A DNA stretch of 64,000 nt from Ustulina deusta. Its lineage: Eukaryota; Ascomycota; Sordariomycetes; Xylariales; Xylariaceae. A program made the translations under genes and the position numbers. This document shows positions 12,643-26,481 of the stretch, piece after piece. The notes beneath the pieces are model-generated. The model did no database searches, was not told where the DNA came from, and worked only from the letters and a program-made list of their open reading frames with translations. The stretch lies in contig JAJNNX010000034.1 in NCBI GenBank assembly GCA_023159155.1, positions 372,001 through 436,000 of the forward strand, written 5' to 3'. Within the stretch, counting starts at the first letter, position 1, and every line of letters begins with the position of its first letter.

Positions 12643-14854
12643 TCACAACTTAGCCAGTCTTACCGCTTCGGCCTCGTTTCTCAATGCTGCTAGCTGTTGA
12701 GAGCTCGCAGGGCGTGATCCTACGCTTGAACCCTTAGTGATGGCAGTGATGAAATCTTGCCAACGCTTCTCCCATTCGGCCAGCGTTCTTGTAAGCTCAT
12801 CCGGGCTCAAGCAGGAGTGCTCTATACTCCATCTAGCGAGCTGCTTCCACCCATACAAGTTAATATTCTTATTGCCCGCCATGACTTCGTAGAAATCATG
12901 AGAAAGTGTAGACCTAAATCCAAATTAGACTGACGGATGAGAGCATTTAGGATCTGTCGTGGCTTACTGAAAAAGAGTACCGTTATCACTGCTTACTGCA
13001 CAGTGCATATTTTCTTCGAGCAATTTATACATGCTATGCTCATCCATGCACTTTGCTAAGCCCAAGACCATGTTGGAGATTGGGCAGGTTTCCACGCAAA
13101 TATTCTTGCTTCTCATCTTCCTCATAACCTCCGGCTTCTCCGGTAAGGCATAACCATGGCCGATGCGCTTGGAGTTGAGATCAAGTGCCGTTTCCAGATT
13201 GCCCTCAAGATCGTCAGGTGTTTCGCCGCAATGAAATAAGAATGGTATTTCGAGTTTCTCGTCATCGCATCGCTTCCTGAAATTTTGGAACTCGGCCTCG
13301 AAGTATCTCAGAGGGTGCGGCTTCGCAAAAGCTTCCTCGCCCACGAGATCGAAGCCCGCAATATAGCCGGGCCATTTCTTCTTCATTTCAATACACTCAT
13401 CTAGGGCCTTCTTGACAGCTTCGCGATTGAAGGAACGTGGCGTGCAATAAATAACCTTCATTCCGCTGAAAGTTGGGCGGTGCTGCTGGTTATCAATTAT
13501 CTTCCCATCCTCTCCCATGTCGCCAATATGTTTCATGAATTTTTCATATTCTTCGATAATGCACTTCATCGTGCCGAAATTGTCGATTTTACGCTGGGCA
13601 CTATCATTGAGAATCTGATTAGTTTGCATGAAATTCGGCCGTATCTCAGCATATTGGACATTGTCTTTGACGAATTCTTCCAGACACTCTCGTGTATACC
13701 GGCGGAAAGCCGTCTCGTAATTAAATAACCCTTTCATCATTTTAGTACGGGCATTGAACGCCCTCCATGCTCTAAAGACAATTAGCTTTGCTCACCAATG
13801 CTGCCGAAGGTTTGCCTTACTTGCGTGCACTAATGCGGTTCCCCTTATAGTCACTGTCTGAGATTCTTTTCCTGGTTTCTATAACCCATTGCTGTTCATC
13901 AAACTCTTGAGCTTTTACTCCATTTGGGGCGGGCTGTACCGAACTGAGCGGCAACAAATTCACTTGCGTTGGTGATCGTTCTGTGTCTGATTCCGATTCA
14001 AGCTCCTCATCGCTAGTTTCTGTGAAGAATGAATTTACTTCCTCCTTGCTGAAGGTGAGCTTGCGGATAAGCCATTCATCGCAGCTACCCCAAGCTTCCT
14101 CATCCCAACACTCCCGGAAGTATTGATAGCGCATTTCCTCGACTTCCTGGCCTTTGTCCCTCCTCCCGCGGTTGTAGGTAGGGCTAAAAATATTAGGACC
14201 TAGCTTATCATACTCGTAGATTTTAGCGGCTTCATCCGAGAGACTCTCAGCGTACGTAAGCTTGACCTGCATTGCCCTATCATCCGATTCGGCTGCTTTC
14301 GTGTGCATCTCCTTGCGAATCTGCTCGAAGTTGCGCAGGCTGAACTCAAGCTTGCAGCTTCTGAAATCACTGCCTTCGAGGAGTTGGTGGTCACTCCAAA
14401 TATACATGTTGGCCATATCTTTGGCGTAGCCGAGAAGGACTCCGGGTAGAAGCGCAGAATTGAAGTGGAGATGCAGATGAGCACCTTTAGGCAGCATGCG
14501 TGCCACCTGAAATAGCCGGGTGTTCTCGAGGACATCACGGACGTGCAGGAAATGCTGGCTGGGCGAGAGAGTGTGCGTCCTAAAGACAGCCTCGTCCTGC
14601 TCCCTCATGCGCACAATTGTCCTGTTGGCTGCCGCTTCCTTTCGATTTGCGCGGCCCGCCATGCCATGCTGGAATTGAAACCTGGACTGCTTGGCAGGCT
14701 TACCGTGTCGCGAGTTCCGGTCCCGAAGATTTCTCATCGTCATGTTGGATTGTTGTGAAGGTATCCCATCGAAGTTGCGGGAAGGAGAATCGTCCGAATC
14801 CTTATCATGCTCGTCGGACTCGGCGCCCTTGTTTATACTGCAGAAAGTACCCAT
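12643..14854 (-). CDS. ADGF/ADA2-type adenosine deaminase-like enzyme
   Basis: Three exons, 14854-13821, 13771-12968 and 12913-12643, join in frame through introns of 49 bp (GTAAGG...GCTAAT...TTTAG) and 54 bp (GTAAGC...TCTAAT...TTTAG) to give 702 residues. The metal-dependent deaminase hallmarks are all present: GAHLHLHF (His126/128/130), FLFHCGE (His525), RIGHGYAL (His550) and SSDNGTLFQ (Asp607), the last two being zinc and general acid/base sites in the adenosine/AMP deaminase superfamily. The ADGF/CECR1 branch is suggested by the long N-terminal helical part and the SSDNGTLF ending. Unlike secreted ADGFs there is no signal peptide. The start MGTFCS instead fits an N-myristoylation site (Gly2, Ser6) with a nearby Cys5. 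A long Ser/Glu/Asp insert lies around residues 270-320. Adenosine deamination is likely but substrate is not proven. Confidence 0.85.
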
Positions 14855-17800
14855 GGGCGCATTCAGGGCGAGCGCGTGACGGCCAGGACCTAGGAGCGGA
14901 ATGCCGCGGGTTCAATTGCAGCAGCGACGGGCTGACAGTATTGGTGCCGACAGCGATGCGCAATGGCCCTTTTATAGAATGGATGCTGTGGGAAGCGGGC
15001 GAGCGACGAAATGAGTGGAAAGAATGGATGGTGGATGGGCGGATGGGTGGGGATGGAGCAAGGAACAGGGACAGATTCACTAGTTTGACATGCGCAAACA
15101 AAGAGCAAGCTGGCATCGGAATTCTTTCATTGCCGGAAACTACCTGGGCATTAAGTATCCAACAGTCACCGGGGAAATCGAGTCGGGAAGCCGCTGGCTA
15201 CTTGGTCATCTGGACGAGGACGATGACATGAGATGAACGAAGTGGGATGGATGAGTTGAGGGCGCTACATGTCGAGTATGTATGTGCCTGAGCGACCGGC
15301 CTGGGTAAGTACCTAAAGTAGGTAGTTGGTCTCCTTTGGAGGCAGAGGCAGGCTGTGTCCAGAGCCCTATGGGCATCTACTGCTTGCAGAGGTACGGCGG
15401 GTACAGGAGCGAGGTACCGCTTCTTTCTCTGCAGCGGTTTGCCTTGCCAATAGTCCAGAGGTAGTAAGGCTCTCCCGTCTGGTAGGTATCTCCCGTCAAC
15501 CCCACTTCCAGGGGGCTGAGCAGGGACCTCGGGAGTGTACTCTGGGTGGGTCAGGTGGCTGGAATCGTTATAGTCAGACATATTTGCTTGTACATATTGA
15601 AGGTAAGGGCACATTTCGTGTCCTCCAACATCTCTTATCTCCGTGCAACCACAGCTGACTCGCCAAAAGGCACCTGGGTCTACCTTACCTTACCAATGGT
15701 ATGGTTTTAGGTACCGAATGTGGGACGCCAAAAAACCACAAACCAACCACTAGCCCTACCTAGATAGGCTAGGTACGCGATACTAAACCGAGCAGGACCC
15801 CGCCAATCCCGGAGTCTCTTCTGTCTGCTGTACACCGCAAATCCACGTTGGGCTCCGCGACATCCAACCTGATCGTCATCATTCATCACTATCAGCAGTT
15901 GAATTTGAGTCAAAAAGCTTCTGCTGCCATTGTTGCAAGGTTAGGCATGCGTCTAAACTAACAGCCCAGGTTAGAAACTACCCAACTTACCTAGTTAAGT
16001 CAGACTTGTTGACAGAGAGTGCCCATAGCAGTCGAGAAATGGCTCTCTCGATATCTACTCCTTTTACACTATCGACTATGGCCGGCGCTTAGACAAAATG
16101 AGAAGAACAAAATGTTAAATTAAAATTAAAATTAAAACGGCCTCAGGCGTATTTTGTTCCTCCATTTGCTCAGCCCCGATAGCCCTACCTCTGTTGGCGG
16201 GGCCATGCATCGCCCGCAGGTTCTTGGGAGAAAGTGTAGAATCCTTGTCCATTCTCATATCCAAAGTGGTCTTCATTTTGACAAGTCATGGTCACGACTA
16301 CTCTCACAACGCACACTTCTCAAGGCCGCTAAACAAAATATCCGCTGTGGTCCTATTTCCGTTTGAAGGTCTATATTCTGAATATTCAGTCGCGAGTCAG
16401 CTCACTCATCGTCACCGTGGGGCAGAGTGATTACCGTTGGCAATTCTCCTAGATAAGGATGCTTGTGTTGCTGATTCAACGGTGGCATTCTTTCTAGCTC
16501 TCTAGTCTATTGTTCTCTGATTTATCAAGAGTCAACATAATGAGCCCAAGGTGTGGAATCATGTTCTTTGAAACGCAGTCAATATCATAAAGGTTCAGAC
16601 CCACAGACACATTCACATCTAGCAAGGCATCTGACAAGGCATCTGCTCCGAGAAGATAGAAGTCACCCGCCGTTGATTTAGAACTCAGGCCTTGAGCTCT
16701 ATATGAGGGCTGAAATATGCAGCGTTAGTATTCATCATGACTTACAGGTGAGATATTCCATATTCTTAGGCTAGCCGAATATCATTGAAGCTGCCTAGGA
16801 CATAGTGCTCCGAATGACTCTTTACATGCTGCCCTACTACGGCGAAGTGTCAGATCTGACTGCATTTGATGTCGACAGATCCACTTCAACTTATGACAGG
16901 CTCCACACATGCTATTTACTTGTTATAATGAGCTGACGGATACGAATGCCTAAGGTGCGCTATATACATGGAGAGAGCAACACTGTCAAGGTAAGGCATC
17001 TAGTATAGGCTATATATTATCTATTACATAGGCGAAGTTGAGATAACACGACAGGGTCTTGAGAAGATGTATGGTAATATCCCAATGAGATTAAAGGGCT
17101 ACAAGACACTAAAGGTTTCACAAGAACCACTAAGTGGTGTAAACAAACCATCGAAGATGGTTTACAATGGACCTGGGTCGGTCAACAAATGTTGCATCAA
17201 CAATGCAGACCATTAATTCCCCTTTTCGGCAGGACCAGGGATCACATGCTTGTGATGTGTTCCGAACTGATCTGTCTAACGACGACCATGTCAAAAACAA
17301 AGATACCAATTTCTATATTAGGCAGACCAAAGCATTTTTACGCCCTAAGGGAGAGCTTGGTGGGACAAAGGAATGACGACTAGTCAGGGACCTGTCTAGG
17401 AAACGAACCCTTTGATTTTCTAGATTCTTTTTGTGTTTTCTCTGAAAGATGTCACAAGTGACAATGCAGTTTGGTGTGAGGCACGTCGCTTTAAGACTGG
17501 CCAGTTCAGGGTTCAACTAGAGATATTCTGGCATTGGACGCAATGGTCTTAGACTCGTCCTACACAACCTGCTATTCCCTTACTAATTAGCCTCAGCGGC
17601 TCTCAGTCCTTACAAGCCATAATAATACTGGCTCGCACATGGAAGAAAATTTCATAAAAAGTTCCCGTGTCGAGGTTTGGCCTGCCGAAAATGGCAGCCC
17701 TGACCCACCATTTCTGGAACCCCAAAACACCCCCGACAAGTACATTTTGGGCGGGGCATATGTACTTCTCGAAGTTCACAGTACGTTCAGCAAACATATC

Positions 17801-18125
17801 ACAGCGGGCGGCACAGCTCCAAGCAGTGCTAATGAGAAGCCCTGGATCCGGGGCTCAGGCGACCAGCAGCTGGAGAACAAGACGCAAGAAGGAAAATTGT
17901 ATTTATGTCGGCCACGCTGCTCTATTTCTTGTGTATTTAGTTATTTTCACTAGATCAATTTGAGACGTATTCTTTCCGCCCATTCTTGCAAAACCGTGCT
18001 GTCATTGCAGTGGACAGTGTGGACTTGTTCGGTGGCTGCAACGCTGTGTACCCGGCTTGTGGCATGGCTAACAGTCCGAGGGACTGTGTCGCACTGTTTT
18101 ACTGATTTTACTTATTTCGAATCCG
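14855..18125. other. Gene-poor region between deaminase and recombinase genes
   Basis: About 3.3 kb without a supported gene. The first 250 bases are probably the deaminase promoter. An (AAATT)n tract is at 16118-16137. Several 60-110-codon frames (15.2-15.7, 17.17-17.4, 17.6-17.95 kb) lack domains or splice partners. The left end of any mobile unit carrying the recombinase should lie here, but I could not fix one. Confidence 0.45.
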
Positions 18126-21100
18126 ATGGAGGCCTTGGACCTTGATCAGATTGAGCGAGTCCGAGGGCAGCTTGCGGAGCTGGAAGTACCAGAAGCCCCA
18201 CCATTACTTACATCTGAGGAACTTCAGTATTTCTGGGACCGAGGAAATAAGCGACGCCCTCTTCCACCAAACCGCGCTGATAACACGAAAGTGAACATTA
18301 TTGATGGTACACGACGATGGAGCGCGTTCTGCGAAGCGTTGCCAGGCGCACCAGCCTGGAAGCCGCTTGTCAAGACACTGAGTTGGGACAACAGGGGTCT
18401 TGCCGAAGCATTTGCACGGTATTTAATGCGAAGGGAGAAGTCCAGAATCGGCGCCTTAAGTACGATCCGCCTGTACTTGCGACAGCTATCGGCGATTTAT
18501 CGGAAGTACACGGGTGAGCATCTCCAATCGCGGCTTCGAGACCACTTCGTAGCCGTAGCCAAGCTCGAACATGCACGTCTATTTGGGCTTCGTCAAGAGC
18601 CGAAGCACAAGAAAGTCCTCGACCCCTCCGGGTTCACATATCTCGCACACTTCCGCTGGGTCCGAGATAAGAAGACGACCTTCAAAATCGGACTCGACCG
18701 GCTCGATGATTCGCTCATTCGCGACTTTCTTATGTGGACGGGTTGTCGGCGGCACGAATTGGTGTATGCTCATCCTAAAAATAAGAAGAAAAAGATCAAG
18801 GAATACGACGAAGAATCCGATGCCTACACTGATGTTGATGAACCGGACCCCTACATCCTACCACGCCCTAAGGAATGCTGGGTGTGCGGCGGGGTGGACG
18901 AGAGGACAGAGTCGCAGTACAAAGTCCTCTGCTGGGAGGACATCGATCTCTGGATCCTGCACGACCCGATGCGCAATGGCGGCCGAGACTATCTCGCGAT
19001 GCAGGTCCTTTTACGTTTCCACAAAGGCCACAACAAGGAGATAGTGCCTACCTGGTTCCCCTTCGTCGAAGAGAAGCTCCCCCTTCTCTGCCCAATTTCC
19101 AAGCTTCTCGCTAAGGCGATATCGGAAGGGGTCGTCGACTTGTCCGGTTACGACACATGCGCCGAGCCTTACTTTAATACTAAGATTAGTATGCCCGCTG
19201 TGCACATACCTTGGAAGAAGGAGTTCTGGCACAAGCCGGTATTCCGGAAGACTGTCGAATCTGTCGAAGGCCCTATAAAGTCGGATAAACCGTTGGGGGC
19301 GAAATCGTTTGACAACAACTCAGAAACCCTTGGAAAGGCGGGGGGCTTCCCTGATCGATTCCAATCCTATGTCTATCGGCGAGGGAACTTGGAAATTCTC
19401 GATAGTAAGTCTCCTCTGCGATTATCCGACAGTCTCTAACATAAGACAAGAGAACTACCGTGAGTCGATTCGTGACCAGGGGGCACGCCACCGTCCCAAT
19501 AGCGCTGTGTATCAGAGGCACTATGCCAACGCCATGAGGAATGCCATGTCTCAGGATGCCGGCTTGGGCCGTGGCACCGAGTCTCCCTACCTTGACATAC
19601 TCAACCACCTTGGCATCCAGTACGACGAGAATGCGCCAATGGGGGTGTCCGACGAAGAGATGCGCATCATCGGCCCCGACAGCACGATTCGCCGACTAGA
19701 AAGAGAATGGTTAGCCCTAGAAACCGCGCTGCTAGCTAAGTATGGAAAGTCTACCAAGGCAACCGGTACCGACCGAAAGATGCGCGAGCAGAAAGCGAAT
19801 GAACTGAGAGCGGCAAGACAGCGGCGACGCAGAAAGGCGGCGGATCTCCTTCGAAAAGACCACTTCAAGAAGAGGAATAATACAGAGCTCGACAGGCAGT
19901 TGCGTGGTATCCATGAACCCCAGCAGCCACTGCAGAAGGTCATCTTTAGCCTGCCCGAACGGAGGGTCCTCGCCGAAATCCTTGGCGACTTAGACGAAGA
20001 TCTCCCGGAAATCGAGATCGTTCAAAGAAAGGTCGACGCGATCAACGCCTGGATCGATTATGCCTGGAAGATCGAGCCGAAGGAGCCTGCCCCTAATCAA
20101 GGGGTGCTGCGAATGCCATTGACGGAAATTACCAAGCAAGTCGAAGCACCTCAAGCCGTGCTCGAGCTCCCAATGCATGACCGAACTATCGCGCCGAAGC
20201 CACGGTATGTATCGATGATACAAAAACCAGTAAGCCCTGCGGCGCCGATGCGTCCGGACACAGCGATGTTTCAAAACCCCCCGCCGCCGTACAGCGAAGT
20301 CGACACGGCCCGTCCCTCCGGCGCGACCATACTAGGCGGGAGTGGGACGGATACGCTCTCAGCTGCACGGAAACCAACGCCCAAGCCGTATAAGTGCTTC
20401 TTCTGTGGAAGACGCTTCACACGGAAAGGAAATAGGTGGAACTGTGAAGAGCGACATCTCAAGCGACGCTCTACCGAGGCCGTCCCTTGTCCCGACCCGG
20501 GCTGCAAACTCAAGGGGATAGTGCTGGAGAATGAGTTGCGATTCAAGAATCACGCAAAGTTTATCCACGATCACGATATGAGGCCCACGGTCACGACAGA
20601 GGCGCGATGCGACCATCTGGAGGATCATCCTGAACGCGCTAGAGACGGCCCTTTAACATATCCCCATGGGGCGTTGGAAAACCTGGGCCATTTCGAAGCC
20701 GCTGTTGGCTCGGAGGAATCATTCAAACCATCTCAGGACCACTCAACATATCCGGAGCTCGAAGAGAACCCTTGGATATCGCCTATTTTTATGCCCGCTG
20801 ACACATTTATGGAGGACTGTTCTCTCGTCACAACGACCGCCTCTCCCACTATGTTAGTCGAGGACCTAGCTGTCCCGGAATGCCCTTCCCTGAATAGCTC
20901 CTTGTCCGATCTAACAGACCCGGACACCTGTTGGTCACCACTTCAGCCCTGCGATGCCTTCATCGACCCTCTTATCGATACCAGCGTTCCGGTGGCAATG
21001 GAGAGTTCAGAATCCTCGGCATGGGAAGATGTAGGAATTCCTCTACAGCCAGCCTTGACACATGGTACACTACTGGGGCCGGCGTCTCCGGAGTCCCTAG

Positions 21101-21555
21101 CGCAGGTCAATCAGCCTCCTATGCTCTATTCCTTACCCTCTACGATTCCGATGGAGTACATCGACCCAGCCATTCGAGAGGAGTCGCCGGACAGCTGTCA
21201 GGCAGCTATGAACAGAACAACTGGAGGTGCAAGAAGTCTCGTCGCAGTGGACACCGCTGAGACTAACGCGGCAACGTCCGAACCGGATGAAGTCCAACGT
21301 GTACCGGATTATATAGTGAGCGGTGAGGAGTTTTGGAACGTTGAACGTCTCCTGGATCGCCGTCTGAGGCGGAAGAGCCAGAAAGGTCGCCCGGCCGTAG
21401 AATACCTAGTACGCTGGGAGAACCACGGGCCGGAGAACGATACGTGGGAACCGAGGAAGTCACTCAAACAAGACGTGCCAGACATGGTTAGAGAGTTTGA
21501 CACTGCTTATTTATCTCGCAACTTTGTGGCGGACAAAGTAGGCCCGAGGGTTTGA
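18126..21555 (+). CDS. DUF3435-like tyrosine recombinase with zinc fingers and C-terminal chromodomain
   Basis: Two exons (18126-19404, 19451-21555) join across a 46-bp intron (GTAAGT, CTCTAAC, ACAAG) in frame, giving 1127 residues. Part 1 (about 60-470) is tyrosine-recombinase-like: a SAM-like helical region (ALSTIRLYLRQLSAIY), Arg box TGCRRHE (205-211), a lysine region RFHKGHNKE (298-306), YVYRRGN (415-421) in the place of H-x-x-R, then ARH and a tyrosine-rich VYQRHYAN (446-453) with Tyr451 as likely nucleophile. This matches the fungal DUF3435 proteins that include Starship captains. Part 2 (about 735-805) has Cys/His pairs CFFCGRRF...C...H and CPDPGC...H...H, i.e. C2H2-like fingers. Part 3 (about 1054-1112) is a chromodomain: VERLLDRR, EYLVRW, NDTWEP. 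The reading frame is intact. It lies in an accessory stretch and points rightwards towards the chitinase. Whether it mobilises a large element here is not shown. Confidence 0.85.
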
Positions 21556-21985
21556 CCTTGGGATCATTCTCTGCCTCATTGCCTGCTTTGGTTATAATCT
21601 CATGTAATTACCCTTTACTTCGTGTTCAGGACTTTGAGGTAGAAAAGTTTGTCTTTTCATATGTGGCTCTAAATGACAATCCGTAAAAGCTAGGTCCGGG
21701 AAGGTTCGATATATATCAACTGATAAACTCAGAGCTTGTATAAAAAGTAAACTTTCTGTAAATACTATCAAACTCAAAAGAGACAGGATAACAGACTAAT
21801 ACAGTATTGGCCGATTTATACAAAGTGACATTAGCAGGTCCCAACGTTAAGAGATCGAATCTTATCCAAAGTATCCTATAGTAACGAATCCAAGACTTAG
21901 AGTAACGACTGAAGTAAACCATTAATCATACGTCCATGCTATCAGACTTAGCATCACCCATTCACCGTCAACAGCTGCAACTAAC
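21556..21985. other. Convergent intergenic gap
   Basis: The 430 bases between the 3' ends of the recombinase and chitinase genes are A+T-rich and contain no gene. They should hold both polyadenylation regions; no specific site is claimed. Confidence 0.4.
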
Positions 21986-23482
<1,497 letters not shown>

Positions 23483-24677
23483 TATGAACTTTACTTTGCG
23501 TATTAGGTACGAAAATACACTTGCCAAAGAGAGTAATCTTGTCAGAAGGGGAGGATGCTTTGGTCTAAAGGGGAGTATTCGGAGAGGAAAAGGAGGAGGA
23601 AACGCAAGCAAAGCCCGTACATTAAAGCTTTCCGAAAACCTAGGATCTCGGCTCCAGAGTCCCGTTTCTTGGCCACTCGTCCGCCCTAACAAGGATCTGT
23701 TACGCATATAATACAATACGGCTGTGAAACAGCCTCCCACCCCAAGCTTTTGCCAGCATTAAAACATACTGAGAGGTTCAGCCCCAGGGAGGAGGGATGG
23801 AGATCCACACGGCTATGACTATACTTTATTGGACTTAGATCAAACGTCCTTAGTCACGCGGAAAAGGAAATTTATCATCTGTAGTTATTCATTGCTTCAT
23901 CTAGTGATGATGGTAGGTTTAAACAGAAAATGAGTCCAATTTCCAGCACCTCGCAATGGTTGGAGGTGGGAGACCATCCAGTGGTTGCCACCCACGCTTT
24001 GGCCGATCCCAACGTACAAACGACGACCTTTGGCTCTATATGTCAACCAAGATATGGCCGTTGTTTTACGAGCCTTACTGCAGTCACGTAGTGCAGGTGT
24101 TGGATGTAGGCATCTTCAGCTTGATTAAAAGAAAGCTAAAGTTAGTACTCCAGTGCGGTGCTGGAGATTAAGCCTTCGAAAGAGGAGATATTAACGAGTT
24201 ACCGTGTGGCTCGGCTTGGTGTTTTAAACGGCAGGAATAGGAACAGAGCTTGAAAAATAGCTGGGGATCCATCCGAGAGGTCGTCAATTGCCGTTATTAT
24301 CAAAATATGTAATGGAGGAGAAGGGTGTAGCCCGCAGCCAGTTGGAGGCCCCTCCATAATTAGAAGAGCGAGCCCAAATACCAGATTTTGAAGGTGTGTC
24401 GAAGAACGACGATCTGATGGGTTATAGACACTCAACATTCTTTATAAAGTATTCTGTCTCTACTAGCCCTCTGTGATCCGGGGCTAGACTGCCGTTGTAC
24501 CCAGCTACGAAGCGTCCCGGATCCGGGATCTCTGGCGAATTAAAAGTCTTATATTCCTGCTCACTCTTCAAGCTAGCCTACGAAAAGGTCCAAATCGTCT
24601 TTCTAGCGAAATATGCCGCTGCGTCCCCCGGCCTTGAGCGAGACATAACATATTGCCAAGGTGTTAAACATTCATCT
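23483..24677. other. Chitinase upstream region with transposon debris
   Basis: The first few hundred bases are the chitinase promoter and leader. The remainder holds the pogo-like transposase relic described separately and no other supported gene. Confidence 0.45.
23956..24171 (+). pseudogene. Relic of a pogo/Fot1-like DDE transposase
   Basis: A 71-codon open fragment whose C-terminal half reads as the end of a DDE_1 superfamily catalytic core: a TNDDLWLYMSTKIWPLFY stretch followed by PYCSHVVQVLDVGIFS. The latter corresponds to the very conserved P-P-H-x-S-H-x-L-Q-P-L-D-V motif of pogo/Fot1 transposases, with Pro, His and Gln positions altered. Nothing recognisable of the DNA-binding part or first Asp lies upstream, and no terminal inverted repeats were found. 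It is a dead fragment. Confidence 0.5.
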
Positions 24678-25825
24678 ATGCCGCAACACACCCACCGCCG
24701 TAATGATTGGGGAAGCAATCACATTGGTAAACTCGAAAGAATGCTCAAAGAGCTGGGAATTGGAGGGGATAGGGCCGATGGTCCCGATGACGTCCTCGAA
24801 CCTATGGATATTGATACGCGTCTCGAAGGAGACATCGGCTATAAGATAGGACGTGCAAACGTCGTATCGGATTTCGAGCCTATGGATATAGACCAAGAAA
24901 CTGATGTCTGTATAGGCGACAAAAAGTCAGAACAGATCGGAAGCAGTAACTTGGCCTCGCATTATAGGTACGACAACCGGAAGACTAATAGTTCTCTTGA
25001 TAAAGAGGCGACGATAACGTGGGATACAGAGCGACAGCCGATTTACCATTCGAAGAGCCAGTTTAAGAAGAAAGTCGTGTATAAAAGAAAGCTAGCACGC
25101 GTAACTTCTCTTAGCAAAAGGCTCATCGGATATGACCCGATCGGAACCTTCGCCGACAACTGCGAGAAGACTCTACCCGACTGGATAGGATTGCTCCGCA
25201 AGGCCACATTACCGAATGATATCACGAGCGAAGATCCTCGCATTATAACTGCATTTAAAGCTGTGGATAATGTTATCTGTGGGCAAGGCACAGACCTACT
25301 ACAACGGCTCGCGAACGTCCAGCTAATGCGGCTCTTCGGTTCTCTTAAAGATATTATAAAGTCTGATAGAGACAACGGGCGGATCCATCGCGAACCATAC
25401 TATCGGGACGCCAATGTTGCTATGGATATATATCTGAGCGCCCAAGAAACGCAATCGAATACGAAGCAGTTGAGACTTAAGCTGAAACAAGGTCGTAAGC
25501 GGTTCAGCAAAAGATGGAGTGACTTAGCGACCGCATCACCACTCTTTGTCTTAGTCTATTCTGACGCCGCCGAGGCAATTGTGTATGTGGCTGTTACCCC
25601 GTCCGGTTTTCCATCGGCTAACTATCTCGAAGCAAGGACTTCAAGAAAGTAGACAATCTGACCCTGAATATGGTGGCTACAAGGACCTTGAGGATGTGTC
25701 CCGGCCAGCTCGTGACTATTTGTGCTCGTCTCGCTAAAGCAGCAGAGACCGCAGTCAGATTAAACGATTCCTTTGATATGCTTCCGTTTTCGGCTGCGCA
25801 AATCAGACGGAGCCTAGCCGCTTGA
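24678..25825 (+). CDS. Unrecognised fungal accessory protein
   Basis: Exons 24678-25582 and 25633-25825 join across a 50-bp intron (GTATGT, GCTAAC, GAAG) in frame, giving 365 residues. Without this intron the frame ends early at 25652. With it, it continues into a good 64-codon tail ending QIRRSLAA. I chose the ATG at 24678 because the 61 codons before it look non-coding. The N-terminal third is acidic and contains a repeated EPMDID motif. The middle is Lys/Arg-rich (KKKVVYKRKLARV). The C-terminal half is helical with a WSDLATASPLFVLVYSDAAE stretch. I recall similar proteins from accessory regions of plant-associated fungi but know no function. A minisatellite starts seven bases after the stop. 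Confidence 0.6.
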
Positions 25826-25831
25826 ACTAAC

Positions 25832-26262
25832 CAGTGTGGCCTTGTACCTCGATGTGGCCTAGGAATCGGGATCTTGGTGTGGCCTAGAGCCGCAGATCTT
25901 GGTGTGGCCCAGGAACCGGGATCTTGGTGTGGCCCAGGAATCGGGATCTCAGTGTGGCCCAGGAACCGGGGATCTTGGTGTGGCCTAGAGCCGCAGATCT
26001 TGGTGTGGCCCAGGAACCGGGGATCTTGGTATGGCCTAGGAATCGGGATCTTGGTGTGGCCTGGAGCCGCAGATCTTAGTGTGGCCCAGGAACCGGGGAT
26101 CTTGGTGTGGCCTAGGACCCGGGGATCTTGGTGTGGCCTAGGACCCGGGGATCTTGGTGTGGCCTAGGAACCGGGGATCTTGGTGTGGCCTAGGACCCGG
26201 GGATCTTGGTGTGGCCTGGAGCCGCAGATCTTGGTGTGGCCCAGGAACCGGGATCTCTTGCT
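25832..26262 (+). repeat. Minisatellite, about 16-17 copies of a 25-26 bp unit
   Basis: Tandem units of the form GTGTGGCCTAGGAACCGGGG plus ATCTTG, with variants that fall into two recurring types: one containing (C/T)AGGAAC/TCGGG and one containing T(A/G)GAGCCGCAG. The two types alternate in places (about 25875-26055), so longer blocks have been duplicated. Most units contain an AGATCT or GGGATCT site. The array lies directly after the stop of the preceding gene. The open frames through it encode only a Trp/Gly/Pro repeat and are probably not translated. Confidence 0.9.
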
Positions 26263-26481
26263 CGAAGATATCATTCGTAGCCCAGACTTCGGTGGGCCCA
26301 TGCCGTATTTCGGTACCATCACCCTACAATATCAGTGCCCCGCGCCCACATTTCGATGTCCCTGCCAAAGCTTCGGTAGATTACGGCTAACGGCTTCATA
26401 GAACTGGACTCGGCGAATTTCGTCTTTTTCATTATATTATATGTCAAAATACTATATTAAACCAAACATATCCGGATTACC

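Noticed and set aside
15198..15658. 110-138 codon ORFs on both strands at 15.2-15.7 kb
   Set aside because: Opposite-strand frames over the same G+C-rich stretch without domains; probably chance.
17639..17963. Overlapping 98-104 codon frames before the recombinase
   Set aside because: Two frames open over the same bases, no family pattern, no splice structure.
25874..26401. Trp/Gly/Pro-repeat proteins across the minisatellite
   Set aside because: Open frames arise from repeat units without stop codons; no start context, signal or partner exon.
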